Source: Actinomycetospora cinnamomea (GTDB lineage: Bacteria; Actinomycetota; Actinomycetes; Mycobacteriales; Pseudonocardiaceae). From it: a DNA stretch of 64,000 nucleotides. Below the pieces are notes generated by a model. The model saw only the letters and a program-made list of their open reading frames with translations, searched no databases and was not told where the DNA came from. Of the stretch, positions 25,702-34,068 are shown in pieces. Both the position numbers and the translations under genes were made by a program. The stretch lies in contig NZ_QEKW01000008.1 in assembly GCF_003096675.1 (NCBI RefSeq), forward strand, positions 1 through 64,000, in the 5' to 3' direction. Position 1 is the stretch's first letter. The number at the start of each line of letters is the position of its first letter.

Positions 25702-26910
25702 ATGGAGGGCGTGGGTGCCCTTCCCGGGACGAGCGACGTCGCGCGTCCCCCGATCCCGGACGCGCCGACCCCCCGACTCGACCTGGACCTGGCCGCCGTG
25801 CGCCGCGCCTATCGCGCGATGCGCATCGCCCTGCCCGAGGTCGAGCTCTGCTACGCGGTGAAGGCCAACCCGCATCCCGACGTCCTCGCCCTGCTGGTCG
25901 CCGAGGGCGCCTCGTTCGACCTCGCAAGCCCGGGTGAGCTCGATCTCTGCCTGCTCGCCGGCGCCCGCCCCGCCGGCCTGTCGTGGGGCAACCCCGTGAA
26001 GAAGGTCACCGACGTCCGCGCGGGCCGCGCGGCGGGGGTCGCCCGGTTCACCACCGACGCCCCCGCCGACGTCGACCTGCTCGCCAGGGAGGCGCCGGGC
26101 GCCACGGTGGGGGTGCGGCTGGCGGTGGGCGACGACGGCGCGGCCACGCCCTTCGCGGGCAAGTTCGGCGCGACCGAGGACGAGGCCGTCGCACTCCTGC
26201 GCCGTGCCCGGTCGGCGGGCCTGGACGCGGCGGGCATCGGGTTCCACGTCGGCTCCCAGCAGCGCGACGCGGCGGCGTGGGCGCGCGGGATCGACGCCGC
26301 CGCCCGCGTGGCCGCCCGCCTCGGCGACCACGCGCCGACGGAGCTGAACCTCGGTGGCGGCTTCCCCACCCCGCACGCCGACGGACCGACCCCCGACGTC
26401 ACCGCGTGCGCCACCGCGATCCGCGGCGCCCTCGCCGTCCACGCCTCGTGGTGGCGGCCACGGCTGATGGCCGAGCCGGGGCGGGCGCTGGTGGCCGAGG
26501 CCGGTGTGCTGCGCGCCGAGGTCGTGCTCGTCGCCGAGCGGGCGGGACGACGGTGGGTCTACCTCGACGTCGGGCGATACCAGGGCCTCGCCGAGACCGA
26601 GGACGAGATGATCGTGTACCGCCTGCGTACACCCGGCCGGTGCGGGGAAACCGAGCGAGCCGTCCTGGCCGGGCCGACCTGCGACGGTGACGACGTCCTC
26701 TACCGGGACACCGACGTGCGCCTGCCCGTCGACCTCGCGCCCGGCGACGTCGTCGAGTTCCTCGGCGCCGGCGCCTACACCGCCAGCTACGCCTCGATCG
26801 GCTTCAACGGGCTGCCCCCGCTGCCCGTGCACACCCACGAGAACCCGGAGGAAGGTGGAATTGACGACCACGTCCACGACCCCGACCATGCGCCCGGCCC
26901 CGACCGGTGA
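25702..26910 (+). CDS. Ornithine decarboxylase-like PLP enzyme (alanine-racemase fold)
   Basis: A group IV basic amino acid decarboxylase of about 402 residues. The PLP lysine is K54 in YAVKANPHPDV; the phosphate-binding region is LNLGGGFPTP, and AEPGRALVAEAG and the active-site Cys in GPTCDGDDVLY complete the family set. GPTCDGDD favours ornithine (or a related diamine precursor) over diaminopimelate. The product putrescine would feed the SpeD-SpeE fusion encoded directly downstream and overlapping by 50 bases. ATG 25702 is the best start, though its ribosome site is weak; GTG 25711 is an alternative. Residues after PVHTHENPEEGG are a His/Asp-rich tail created by the overlap. Confidence 0.88.
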   Translation: MEGVGALPGTSDVARPPIPDAPTPRLDLDLAAVRRAYRAMRIALPEVELCYAVKANPHPDVLALLVAEGASFDLASPGELDLCLLAGARPAGLSWGNPVKKVTDVRAGRAAGVARFTTDAPADVDLLAREAPGATVGVRLAVGDDGAATPFAGKFGATEDEAVALLRRARSAGLDAAGIGFHVGSQQRDAAAWARGIDAAARVAARLGDHAPTELNLGGGFPTPHADGPTPDVTACATAIRGALAVHASWWRPRLMAEPGRALVAEAGVLRAEVVLVAERAGRRWVYLDVGRYQGLAETEDEMIVYRLRTPGRCGETERAVLAGPTCDGDDVLYRDTDVRLPVDLAPGDVVEFLGAGAYTASYASIGFNGLPPLPVHTHENPEEGGIDDHVHDPDHAPGPDR

Positions 26911-28153
26911 CCCCGCGTCGTTCGCGGGCCGCCACGTCCTCGCCGAGCTGCGCGGCGTCGACGCCGCCGTCCTCGGCGACGAGCAGCGGGTCACCGAGGC
27001 CCTGCGCCGCGCGCTCGACGCCGGCGGCGCGACGGTCCTCGACGTCGTCGCGCACCGGTTCGAACCGCAGGGCACCACGGTGATGGCGCTGCTCGCGGAG
27101 TCGCACGCCTCGGTGCACGCCTATCCCGAGGCCTCCGCGGCGTTCGTGGACGTGTTCACCTGTGGCGTGCAGGCCGACCCGGAGACGGTGGTGGACGCAC
27201 TGGGCCACGAGCTCGGCGCCACCGAGGTGCGCGCCCAGGTGGTGGCCCGCGGGGCGGGGCTCGCGCCCGCCGCGGGCGGCCGCGAGGTCGACGAGCCGCT
27301 GGCGCCGGGAATGCGGCGGCGCTGGCGTCTCGACGAGGTGCTCTGGCGGGGGCGTACGGAGTGGCAGGACATGGTGGTCGCCCGCACCGCGCAGGGGGTG
27401 TCCCTGTTCTGCGACGGCGAGCGCCAGTCCACCGAGGCCACCCAGCTCGTCTACCACGAGGCCCTGGCCGTGCCCCCGATGCTGCTGGCCGACGAGCTGC
27501 GCTCGGTGCTGGTGATCGGCTCGTCCGAGGGTGTCGTGTCCCAGCTCGCGGTGAACGCCGGCGCCACCCGCGTCGACCACGTCGACATCGACACCGAGTG
27601 CGTGCGGCGGTGCGCCGAGCTGCTGCCCTACGGTTACACGCCCGCCGAGCTGGCGGCGGCCGAGGCCGGCGAGGGGCCGGTGCGGATGCACTACGCGGAC
27701 GGCTGGCAGTTCCTCGCCGACGCCGCCGCCCGGGGCGAGCGCTGGGACGTCGTGATCGTCGACCTACCCGACGAGCCCGTGGAGGTCACCGACCCCGCCC
27801 AGCACGCCCGCCTCTACGGCAGCGCGTTCCTGCGCCGGTGCCTCGAGGTCCTCACCCCCGGCGGGGTCGTGTGCTCGCAGGCCGGCTGCCCGACGGTGTG
27901 GCGCCACGACACCCTCCAGCGCATGACCCGGCGCTTCGACGAGGTGTTCACCACGGTGCTGCCGTACTGCTCCGACGAGCACGAGTGGGCCTACCTCACC
28001 GGCCGCGCCGACGCGGTCGACGACCCAGTGGCGCTTGCCGCCTCCCGGCTCGACCGCTTCCCGTCGCTGACCTCGATCGACGCCGACGCCCTGCGTCGCG
28101 GCGCCGTCCTGCCGTTCGCGCTCCGCGCTGGTGAGCGCTCGCCCGTCGCCTGA
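26861..28153 (+). CDS. Bifunctional S-adenosylmethionine decarboxylase - spermidine synthase fusion
   Basis: A 430-residue fusion. Residues about 20-150 are a prokaryotic AdoMet decarboxylase: LLAESHASVHAYPEASA contains the Ser that self-cleaves to form the pyruvoyl group, with the catalytic His five residues and Cys 20 residues later (VFTCG). Residues about 165-425 are a spermidine synthase: WQDMVVARTAQGVSLFCDGERQ, VIGSSEGVVSQLAVN in place of the usual GGGDGG, HVDIDTECVRR and VIVDLPDEPVEV. It would decarboxylate AdoMet and pass the aminopropyl group to putrescine. The TTG at 26861, with GGAGG nine bases upstream, is the preferred start; ATG 26888 is possible. SpeD-SpeE fusions are known in some bacteria. 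Confidence 0.9.
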   Translation: MTTTSTTPTMRPAPTGDPASFAGRHVLAELRGVDAAVLGDEQRVTEALRRALDAGGATVLDVVAHRFEPQGTTVMALLAESHASVHAYPEASAAFVDVFTCGVQADPETVVDALGHELGATEVRAQVVARGAGLAPAAGGREVDEPLAPGMRRRWRLDEVLWRGRTEWQDMVVARTAQGVSLFCDGERQSTEATQLVYHEALAVPPMLLADELRSVLVIGSSEGVVSQLAVNAGATRVDHVDIDTECVRRCAELLPYGYTPAELAAAEAGEGPVRMHYADGWQFLADAAARGERWDVVIVDLPDEPVEVTDPAQHARLYGSAFLRRCLEVLTPGGVVCSQAGCPTVWRHDTLQRMTRRFDEVFTTVLPYCSDEHEWAYLTGRADAVDDPVALAASRLDRFPSLTSIDADALRRGAVLPFALRAGERSPVA

Positions 28154-28177
28154 CGCGGGTACGGCCCATCGTCCGGG

Positions 28178-28207
28178 TCCGGCTGCGATCGACGAACCGC
28201 AGCCGGA
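28178..28207 (+). terminator. Stem-loop after the polyamine operon
   Basis: TCCGGCTGCG (28178-28187) pairs with CGCAGCCGGA (28198-28207) around a 10-base loop, 24 bases after the speDE stop. The 156-bp gap to the next gene holds nothing else that I can identify. Confidence 0.6.
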
Positions 28208-28309
28208 AGGGACGTTCGGCCACTCGGGTCAGGTCGCCCGGGCCGTGAGCGTGGTGGGCGGCGTCCCTACGGTCGGCACGACGGATCGAGGTTCGGGGAC
28301 GGAGGTGGC

Positions 28310-29968
28310 ATGCCGGCACGCACCCGGGTGGCCACCGTCCGCGAGCTTCTCGTCGGTGGGGCGCTGATCGGGGCGACGCTCGTCGGAGCGCCGCTGCTGC
28401 GCTCCCGGTACAACCGTTGGGGCGCCACCGACGACGAGGTCGCCCGTCCTCTGCCCGGTGACGAGCTCGTCGAGCGACCGAAGCTGGGCTACACGCGAGC
28501 CGTGACCATCGACGCGCCGCCCGAGGAGGTGTGGTCGTGGCTCGTGCAGTTCGGGCAGGACCGCGGCGGTTTCTACAGCTATGACGCGCTCGAGAACCTC
28601 GTCGGCTGCGACATCCACAGCACCGACCGGGTCCTGCAGACCCACCAGCACCTCGTCCCGGGTGAGGTGATCCGCTCGGGGGGCAGGGATCGCTTCCCGT
28701 GCTGGGTCGTCATGGAGGTGGACCCACCGCACAGCCTGGTCCTCCAGGGCGCGGGCACTCCCGCCGACGTCGTCGTCCCCGAGATCGTCCACGGCGAGCC
28801 CCCGGGTGGGTACGTGGCCTCCACCTGGCAGTGGCACCTCGAGCCGGTCGACGGAGGTGGACGCACCCGACTGCTCGTGCGGCAACGGTGCACCTACGGC
28901 CACGGGCAAGCCGTCCTGTGGCACCTCGTCGAACCACTGAACTTCGTCATGGAACGCCGGATGCTCCTGGGCCTCAGGGAGCGGGCCGAGGCCGGGAGGC
29001 GACCGGTGCAGGGGACCGGACGGCACGAGCTCGTCCGGGTGGCGACGACGGCGCCCTCGTCGCACAACACACAACCGTGGCGTTTCGTGATCGGCGACGA
29101 TCAGGTGCTCGTCGGGGCCGACCGAACGCGGCGCCTCCCGGTCAACGACCCCGATGACCGAGAGCTGATCATCAGCTGCGGAGCGGCGGCCTTCACCTTC
29201 GAGGTGGCCGCCCGGCACGCCGGTCTGGTCCCGATCGTGGAACGGCTCCCCGACGGCGAGAAGCCCGATCTGCTGTACCGCCTGTCGCTGTCCGGTGGCG
29301 CGGTCTCCGACACCGGGAGCGACATCGAGACCCTGTACCGCGCCGTCCACGCGCGCCGCACCACGCGAGGCGGGTTCACCGACGACCAGCCGGCTCCGGA
29401 ACTCCTCGAAAAGCTCGCCGGAATCGTTGCCGGCCACGGCGCCTGGCTCGAGCTCGTCGACGAACGCCGGCGCGCGCCGGTCGCCGCGCTGATCGCCGAG
29501 GGCGACCGGACGCAGTTCGCGGACCCGCGGTGGCGCCATGAGCTCGCCTCCTGGTTGTGCGCGCGCCGCGCGGACGACGGACTCGCCGTGCCGTCGCTCG
29601 TCGTCCCGGTCGCGCGCGGTGTCGTTCGCCATCTCGACCTCGGACGGTCGGCGGCGCGCCGCGACCACCACCTGGCCGTCGCGGCCCCGGTCCTCGCGGT
29701 GCTGGGGACCACCGAGGACCGTGTCCGGGATCGGCTCGTTGCGGGTGAGGCCCTCCAGCACGTCCTGCTGGCGTCGGCGGCCCACGGTGTCCACGCCGGC
29801 TACCTGAACCAGCCGTGCCAGGTCCCCGAGCTCCGCCCCCGACTCCGTGAGGTCCTCGACCGCCCCGGCCACCCACAGGTCGTCCTGCGACTCGGCCGCC
29901 CGACGAATCCCCCGGCGCCGGCGCCCCGCCGGCCGGTCGAGGCCGTCGTCGACCTCGTCGGGACGTGA
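28310..29968 (+). CDS. SRPBCC-domain protein fused to an Acg-type nitroreductase
   Basis: A 552-residue two-domain protein. A membrane-type segment lies at about 9-30 (LLVGGALIGATLVGAPLL). Residues about 55-225 form a START/SRPBCC fold: TRAVTIDAPPEEVWSWLVQFG, DRGGFYSYDALENLVG and LEPVDGGGRTRLLVRQR. Residues about 235-535 are a nitroreductase of the Acg family (Mycobacterium Rv2032-like): VATTAPSSHNTQPWRFVIG, ELIISCGAAAFTFEVAARHAG and VLLASAAHGVHAGYLNQP. Acg proteins bind FMN but lack ordinary reductase activity and may store flavin. The SRPBCC cavity could bind a hydrophobic ligand. Neighbours give no pathway; it stands alone after the polyamine terminator. The fusion is unusual. Confidence 0.82.
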   Translation: MPARTRVATVRELLVGGALIGATLVGAPLLRSRYNRWGATDDEVARPLPGDELVERPKLGYTRAVTIDAPPEEVWSWLVQFGQDRGGFYSYDALENLVGCDIHSTDRVLQTHQHLVPGEVIRSGGRDRFPCWVVMEVDPPHSLVLQGAGTPADVVVPEIVHGEPPGGYVASTWQWHLEPVDGGGRTRLLVRQRCTYGHGQAVLWHLVEPLNFVMERRMLLGLRERAEAGRRPVQGTGRHELVRVATTAPSSHNTQPWRFVIGDDQVLVGADRTRRLPVNDPDDRELIISCGAAAFTFEVAARHAGLVPIVERLPDGEKPDLLYRLSLSGGAVSDTGSDIETLYRAVHARRTTRGGFTDDQPAPELLEKLAGIVAGHGAWLELVDERRRAPVAALIAEGDRTQFADPRWRHELASWLCARRADDGLAVPSLVVPVARGVVRHLDLGRSAARRDHHLAVAAPVLAVLGTTEDRVRDRLVAGEALQHVLLASAAHGVHAGYLNQPCQVPELRPRLREVLDRPGHPQVVLRLGRPTNPPAPAPRRPVEAVVDLVGT

Positions 29969-30005
29969 CGGCGGGGACCGGCCCCGTGGTCCGGCCGCGC
30001 CCTCG

Positions 30006-30410
30006 TCACCTCCCGCCGAGCGCGGCGGCCAGCGGCTCGGGGATCGGCGTCTTCGTCCAGGTGTCCGTGGCCAGGACGACGTAGACGTTGCGCCCGGTGA
30101 CGGCGACCTCCTCGGCCGAGCGGTACACCGCGAAGCCGAGGGTGAAGCTCGTCGTCCCCTGCCGCTCGCACGTCACCTCGACGCGCGCGTCGTCCCGCCA
30201 GCGGACCGAGCCGCCGTAGTCGAGCTCGGAGTGCACGACCATCACGTCGTAGCCGGCCGCGATCAGCTGCGGGTAGGGCAGCCCGACGTGGTCGAGGAAG
30301 CCGGTGAACGCCTCGTCGAACCACGTCAGGTAGTGGCCGTTGAACACCACGCCCTGCTGGTCGATCTCCGCGTAGCGCGGGACGACGGGGAACGCGAACG
30401 CCTCAGGCAC
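30006..30410 (-). CDS. Acyl-CoA thioesterase (4HBT hotdog fold)
   Basis: A 134-residue hotdog protein. The signature YAEIDQQGVVFNGHYLTWFDEAF matches the YbgC/4-hydroxybenzoyl-CoA thioesterase pattern (D in the DxQG position, N-H-Y). It hydrolyses an acyl-CoA of unknown chain type. Its GTG start lies eight bases inside the end of the acyl-CoA ligase gene, so the two are translationally coupled and probably act on the same acyl group or balance its CoA ester pool. Confidence 0.88.
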   Translation of the reverse strand: MPEAFAFPVVPRYAEIDQQGVVFNGHYLTWFDEAFTGFLDHVGLPYPQLIAAGYDVMVVHSELDYGGSVRWRDDARVEVTCERQGTTSFTLGFAVYRSAEEVAVTGRNVYVVLATDTWTKTPIPEPLAAALGGR

Positions 30411-32142
30411 GGAGCTCCGGGAAGTCCTCGTCGCGGTACTCGCCCTCGGGCGCGCTGCCCCCCGCGGGGTCCGAGCGCAGGTCGGTCTCGCGCGTGCGCA
30501 GCTCGACGCGTCGGATCTTCCCGGAGATCGTCTTGGGCAGCTCCGCAAACTCCAGGCGTCGCACCCGCTTGTAGGCGGGCAGGTGCTCGCGGGCATGGCG
30601 CAGGATCTCCAGCGCCGTGTCCCGCGTGGGCTCGTAGCGCGACGAGAGCACGACGTAGGCCTTCGGCACGGCCAGGCGCAGCGGGTCCGGCGACGGGACG
30701 ACGGCCGCCTCCGCGACCGCGTCGTGCTCGATGAGCACGCTCTCCAGCTCGAACGGGCTGATCCGGTAGTCCGACGCCTTGAACACGTCGTCGGACCGGC
30801 CGATGTAGGTGATGTAGCCGTCCTCGTCGCGGGAGCCGACGTCGCCGGTGTGGTAGACGCCGTCGCGCATCACCTCGTCGTTGCGCTCCGGGTCGTCCTT
30901 GTAACCGACCATCAGCCCCACCGGACGCGCCGCGAGGTCGATGCAGATCTCGCCCTCGTCGCCGCGCTCGCCGGTGACCGGGTCGACGAGCACGATCGAG
31001 AAGCCCGGCACGGCCCGTCCCATCGAGCCGTCCTTGACGGGCTGGCCCGGTGTGTTGCCGATCTGCAGCGACGTCTCGGTCTGCCCGAACCCGTCGCGGA
31101 TCGTCATGCCCCACGCCTCGCGGACCTGCTCGATCACCTCGGGGTTCAGCGGCTCCCCCGCGCCCACGAGCTCGCGCACGGGCACCTGCACGCGGGAGAG
31201 GTCGGCCTGGATGAGCATCCGCCACACCGTGGGCGGTGCGCAGAACGTGGCCACGCCCTTCTCCACCATCACGTCGAGCAGGCGGTCGGCGTCGAACTTC
31301 GTGTAGTTGTAGATGAAGATCGTCGCCTCGGCGCACCACGGCGCGAAGACGTTCGACCACGCGTGCTTGGCCCAGCCGGGCGAGGCGACGTTGAGGTGCA
31401 CGTCGCCGGGCTGCAGGCCGATCCAGTACATCGTCGTGAGGTGGCCGACGGGGTAGCTCGTGTGCGTGTGCTCGACGAGCTTGGGCTTGGCCGTGGTGCC
31501 GCTCGTGAAGTACAGCAGCAGCGTGTCGTCGCCCCTGGTGACGCCGTCGGGCGTGAACTCCGCGGGCGCGTCGTAGGCGGCGGCGTGGTCGAGCCAGGGC
31601 TCGGTGATGCGGGCTTCCGTCCCCGAGCCCACGGCGATCCTCGTGTACTCGCCGGGCACGTCGTCGAACTTGTCGACGTCGACGTCGCGCACCACGACGT
31701 GGCGGGCGTGCCCGCGGTCGATGCGGTCGCGCAGGTCGGAGGGGCCGAGCATCGGCGTCGACGGGATGAGGATCGCGCCGAGCTTCATCGCCGCGAGGAT
31801 CGTGTCCCACAGCTCGACCTGGTTGGCGAGCATCAGGATGATCCGGTCGCCGCGGGCGACACCCTGCGCGCGCAGCCAGTTCGCGACCCGGTTCGACCGC
31901 TCGCTCATGTCCGCGAAGCTGTAGATCGCCTCGCGGCCGTCCTCCTCGAGGATCCACAGCGCGGGCCGCTGGGACGTGCCGGGGTCGGCGCCGATGGCGT
32001 CGAAGTGCTCCAGCGCCCAGTTGAACTCGTCGAGGTGCGGCCACGCGAAGTCGCGCATGGCCGCGTCGTAGTCCTCGCGCCGCTCGAGCAGCAGATCCCG
32101 CGCCCGGCGGAACTCGCTCGCGGCCTTGCTCAGCTCGGGCAC
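30403..32142 (-). CDS. AMP-forming acyl-CoA synthetase (acetyl/medium-chain type)
   Basis: A 579-residue adenylate-forming ligase. Motifs in order are LYFTSGTTAKPKLVEHTHTSY (P-loop-like A3 motif, abbreviated TSGTTAKPK), VGAGEPLNPEV, DGFGQTETS (A5), VYHTGDVGSRDEDGYITYIGRSDD (A7-A8, TGD and GR) and the C-terminal Lys in PKTISGKIRRVELR. N-terminal residues PHLDEFNWALEHFDAIG resemble medium-chain ACSM-type ligases and acetyl-CoA synthetase relatives. The GTG at 32142 has GAGGAGG upstream. Substrate is unknown, perhaps a medium-chain or aromatic acid. Confidence 0.9.
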   Translation of the reverse strand: MPELSKAASEFRRARDLLLERREDYDAAMRDFAWPHLDEFNWALEHFDAIGADPGTSQRPALWILEEDGREAIYSFADMSERSNRVANWLRAQGVARGDRIILMLANQVELWDTILAAMKLGAILIPSTPMLGPSDLRDRIDRGHARHVVVRDVDVDKFDDVPGEYTRIAVGSGTEARITEPWLDHAAAYDAPAEFTPDGVTRGDDTLLLYFTSGTTAKPKLVEHTHTSYPVGHLTTMYWIGLQPGDVHLNVASPGWAKHAWSNVFAPWCAEATIFIYNYTKFDADRLLDVMVEKGVATFCAPPTVWRMLIQADLSRVQVPVRELVGAGEPLNPEVIEQVREAWGMTIRDGFGQTETSLQIGNTPGQPVKDGSMGRAVPGFSIVLVDPVTGERGDEGEICIDLAARPVGLMVGYKDDPERNDEVMRDGVYHTGDVGSRDEDGYITYIGRSDDVFKASDYRISPFELESVLIEHDAVAEAAVVPSPDPLRLAVPKAYVVLSSRYEPTRDTALEILRHAREHLPAYKRVRRLEFAELPKTISGKIRRVELRTRETDLRSDPAGGSAPEGEYRDEDFPELRA

Positions 32143-32222
32143 TGCGGGACCTCCTCGACTCTCCGACCCTGGCAGCCGGTGGCGAGGCGGTTCTACCACC
32201 TCGCCCACGGCGCCGGACCCGC

Positions 32223-32444
32223 CTACTTGAACAGCTTGCGCAGGATCAGGAGTCCCACGAGCGCGCCGGCGGCGTAGACGGCGTACTTGACCCGCGGGTC
32301 GGCCCACTTCTGGGCGGCCATCTCCTTGCCCTGCTCCGAGAGTCGCTGCGGGTTGGCCCGCTCGGAGAGCTCGTCGAGGGCACCGGCCAGCGCCTCGCGC
32401 GCCTGCTGGATGTCCTTCTCGATGGCGTCCGTGTCCCGTGCCAC
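32223..32444 (-). CDS. DUF3618 small membrane protein
   Basis: A 73-residue protein typical of DUF3618. The N-terminal IEKDIQQAREALAGALDELSERANP is a predicted amphipathic coiled coil, and the C-terminal YAVYAAGALVGLLILRKLFK is a membrane anchor. Function is unknown; in actinobacteria these proteins often sit with other membrane-stress proteins. The GTG start has AGGAGG six bases upstream. It diverges from bcp. Confidence 0.9.
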   Translation of the reverse strand: MARDTDAIEKDIQQAREALAGALDELSERANPQRLSEQGKEMAAQKWADPRVKYAVYAAGALVGLLILRKLFK

Positions 32445-32512
32445 GGCACCTCCTGTGTGGTCGTCGGTCGCGCTGACCGTCGCTCGTTCGCGACCGGCCG
32501 GTGGTCGGCGGC

Positions 32513-32518
32513 TATCCT
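32513..32518 (+). promoter_or_regulatory. Leaderless -10 element for bcp
   Basis: TATCCT lies eight bases before the bcp GTG, without a Shine-Dalgarno sequence in between. Confidence 0.6.
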
Positions 32519-32526
32519 GCCCGCCC

Positions 32527-33000
32527 GTGCCCGCCGATACCCGTCTGACCCCCGGTCAACCCGCGCCCGACTTCTCCCTGACCTCCGATCGGGGCGAGAC
32601 GGTGTCGCTCGCGGACTTCCGCGGCCACCGCGTCCTCGTCTACTTCTACCCGGCCGCCGGCACCCCGGGGTGCACCAAGGAGGCCTGCGACTTCCGCGAC
32701 AACCTCGCGACGTTCGACGACGCCGACGTGACCGTCCTGGGGATCTCGCCGGACAAGCCCGAGAAGCTCGCGAAGTTCCGCGACAAGGAGGGCCTGACCT
32801 TCCCGCTGCTCTCCGACCCGGACCGGTCGGTCATGCAGGCCTGGGGCGCGTGGGGCGAGAAGACGATGTACGGGAAGACGACCACGGGCGTCATCCGCTC
32901 GACGTTCCTCGTCGACGCCGACGGGAACGTCGAGGAGGCCCAGTACGGGGTCAAGGCCACCGGCCACGTGGGCCGGCTGCTGCGCGACCTGAAGCTGTAG
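32527..33000 (+). CDS. bcp: Thioredoxin-dependent thiol peroxidase (Bcp/PrxQ)
   Basis: A 157-residue atypical two-cysteine peroxiredoxin that reduces hydrogen peroxide and organic peroxides. PAAGTPGCTKEACDFRDN carries the peroxidatic Cys and the resolving Cys five residues later, the PrxQ spacing. The preceding YFYP and the later Arg in VIRSTFLVDADG complete the active site. The GTG start is supported by a TATCCT -10 eight bases upstream (leaderless). The tRNA gene at 33005-33078 lies five bases after the stop on the other strand. Confidence 0.95.
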   Translation: MPADTRLTPGQPAPDFSLTSDRGETVSLADFRGHRVLVYFYPAAGTPGCTKEACDFRDNLATFDDADVTVLGISPDKPEKLAKFRDKEGLTFPLLSDPDRSVMQAWGAWGEKTMYGKTTTGVIRSTFLVDADGNVEEAQYGVKATGHVGRLLRDLKL

Positions 33001-33004
33001 GGAG

Positions 33005-33078
33005 TGCCGGCGGCGGGATTCGAACCCGCACTGTACGGCATCTAAAGCCGTCCGCTCTGCCGATTGGCGTACGCCGGC
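33005..33078 (-). tRNA. tRNA with UAG anticodon (nominal Leu) and a short variable loop
   Basis: On the minus strand a full cloverleaf forms: acceptor GCCGGCG/CGCCGGC, a three-base-pair D stem with an 11-base loop (CAATCGGCAGA), anticodon stem ACGGC/GCCGT with loop TTTAGAT, T arm GCGGG-TTCGAAT-CCCGC, and discriminator A. The anticodon is TAG, which reads CUA leucine codons. The D arm is of the tRNA-Leu type, but the variable region is only five bases (ACAGT), whereas leucine tRNAs have a long variable arm. No CCA is encoded. Identity and function are therefore uncertain. Confidence 0.8.
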
Positions 33079-33173
33079 CCGCCGTTCGGACGAGTTGCCC
33101 GGCCGGTGGCTGCTGAGTCGACGATACGAGGCCGATCGTTGACGACGCGAGCAGGGCGGCGATGATCGCTCCA

Positions 33174-33214
33174 GGTGCTCCGTCGACCCGATGTGACGAG
33201 GTCGGAGGAGCACC
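33174..33214 (-). terminator. Stem-loop after the hydrolase operon
   Basis: GGTGCTCC (33174-33181) pairs with GGAGCACC (33207-33214), and inside it CGACC (33184-33188) pairs with GGTCG (33200-33204), separated by a symmetric two-base internal loop. It lies 15 bases after the alpha/beta-hydrolase stop and before the tRNA gene. The rest of this 150-bp gap appears empty. Confidence 0.55.
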
Positions 33215-33228
33215 GGGGGCGATCTTGC

Positions 33229-34068
33229 CTACAGAAGCGCCCGGACGGCCGCCGCGACCTCGTTCGCGGCCTCCAGGGGCACGAAGTGGCCGACGTCCTC
33301 GAGGTGGTGGACGCCGCGGAGGTCGGTGAACGCCTGCTCCAGGCCCTCGGCGAGGCGGGGCGGGAAGAGCGGGTCGCGGTCGCCCCAGAGCACCGTCGTC
33401 GGCACGGTAACCGGCGGTGCCGGGTCGGCGCCGCGCGCCGCGAGGGCGATCGCCACGGTCGCCGAGCCCGAGCGGTACCAGTTCAGCGACGCCGTGAAGG
33501 CGCCCGGCCGCGCATAGGCCGCCACGAGGTCGTCGGTGACCCCGTCCTCCGCGGCGATCCCGCGATGCCCCCAGCGCGACCAGAAGTGCTCGAGGTAGGT
33601 CCGCACGGCGTCCGCCGACCCGTCGATCAAGCTCGACGCCAGGGCCAGCTGGTGGAAGTCCTGGTACCAGAACTCGGCGCGGTGGTCGTCGTCGAGCGCC
33701 GCCCCCGCCGACCCCGGGTGCACCGCGTTGCCCAGCACCAGCGCCCGCACACGCTCCGGTCGGGTGCGGGCGAGGTGGGACGCCGTCGTCGAGCCCACGT
33801 CGTAGCCCACCAGCACCGCGTCGTCGAACCCGAGGTGGTCCATCAGCTCGAGCACCGCGGCGCCCTGGGCGTCGCGCCCGAAGTCCGACGGCGGCCGCTG
33901 CTCGTCGCCCGCCGAGAACGACGCCCCGAAGCCGCGCAGGTCCGGCACGACGACCTGCGCGTCGCGTTCCAGCAGCGGCAGCAGCGCGCGGTAGTCCGAG
34001 GCGGCGCCGGGCCAGCCGTGCAGGCAGACGACGGGCACGCCGTGGCCCTCGTGGGCGTACGCGATCAC
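33229..34068 (-). CDS. Alpha/beta hydrolase, epoxide hydrolase-like
   Basis: A 279-residue alpha/beta hydrolase. The oxyanion motif is HGWPG (HGxP), and the nucleophile elbow VGYDVGSTTA has Asp instead of Ser, as in epoxide hydrolases and haloalkane dehalogenases. The acid is probably in WGDRDPLFP and the His in DVGHFVPLE. A cap region with several Tyr/Trp residues lies between 130 and 200. The GTG start overlaps the methyltransferase stop by four bases. It is the last gene of the rph-rdgB-methyltransferase-hydrolase run. An epoxide substrate is likely; its identity is unknown. Confidence 0.85.
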   Translation of the reverse strand: MIAYAHEGHGVPVVCLHGWPGAASDYRALLPLLERDAQVVVPDLRGFGASFSAGDEQRPPSDFGRDAQGAAVLELMDHLGFDDAVLVGYDVGSTTASHLARTRPERVRALVLGNAVHPGSAGAALDDDHRAEFWYQDFHQLALASSLIDGSADAVRTYLEHFWSRWGHRGIAAEDGVTDDLVAAYARPGAFTASLNWYRSGSATVAIALAARGADPAPPVTVPTTVLWGDRDPLFPPRLAEGLEQAFTDLRGVHHLEDVGHFVPLEAANEVAAAVRALL

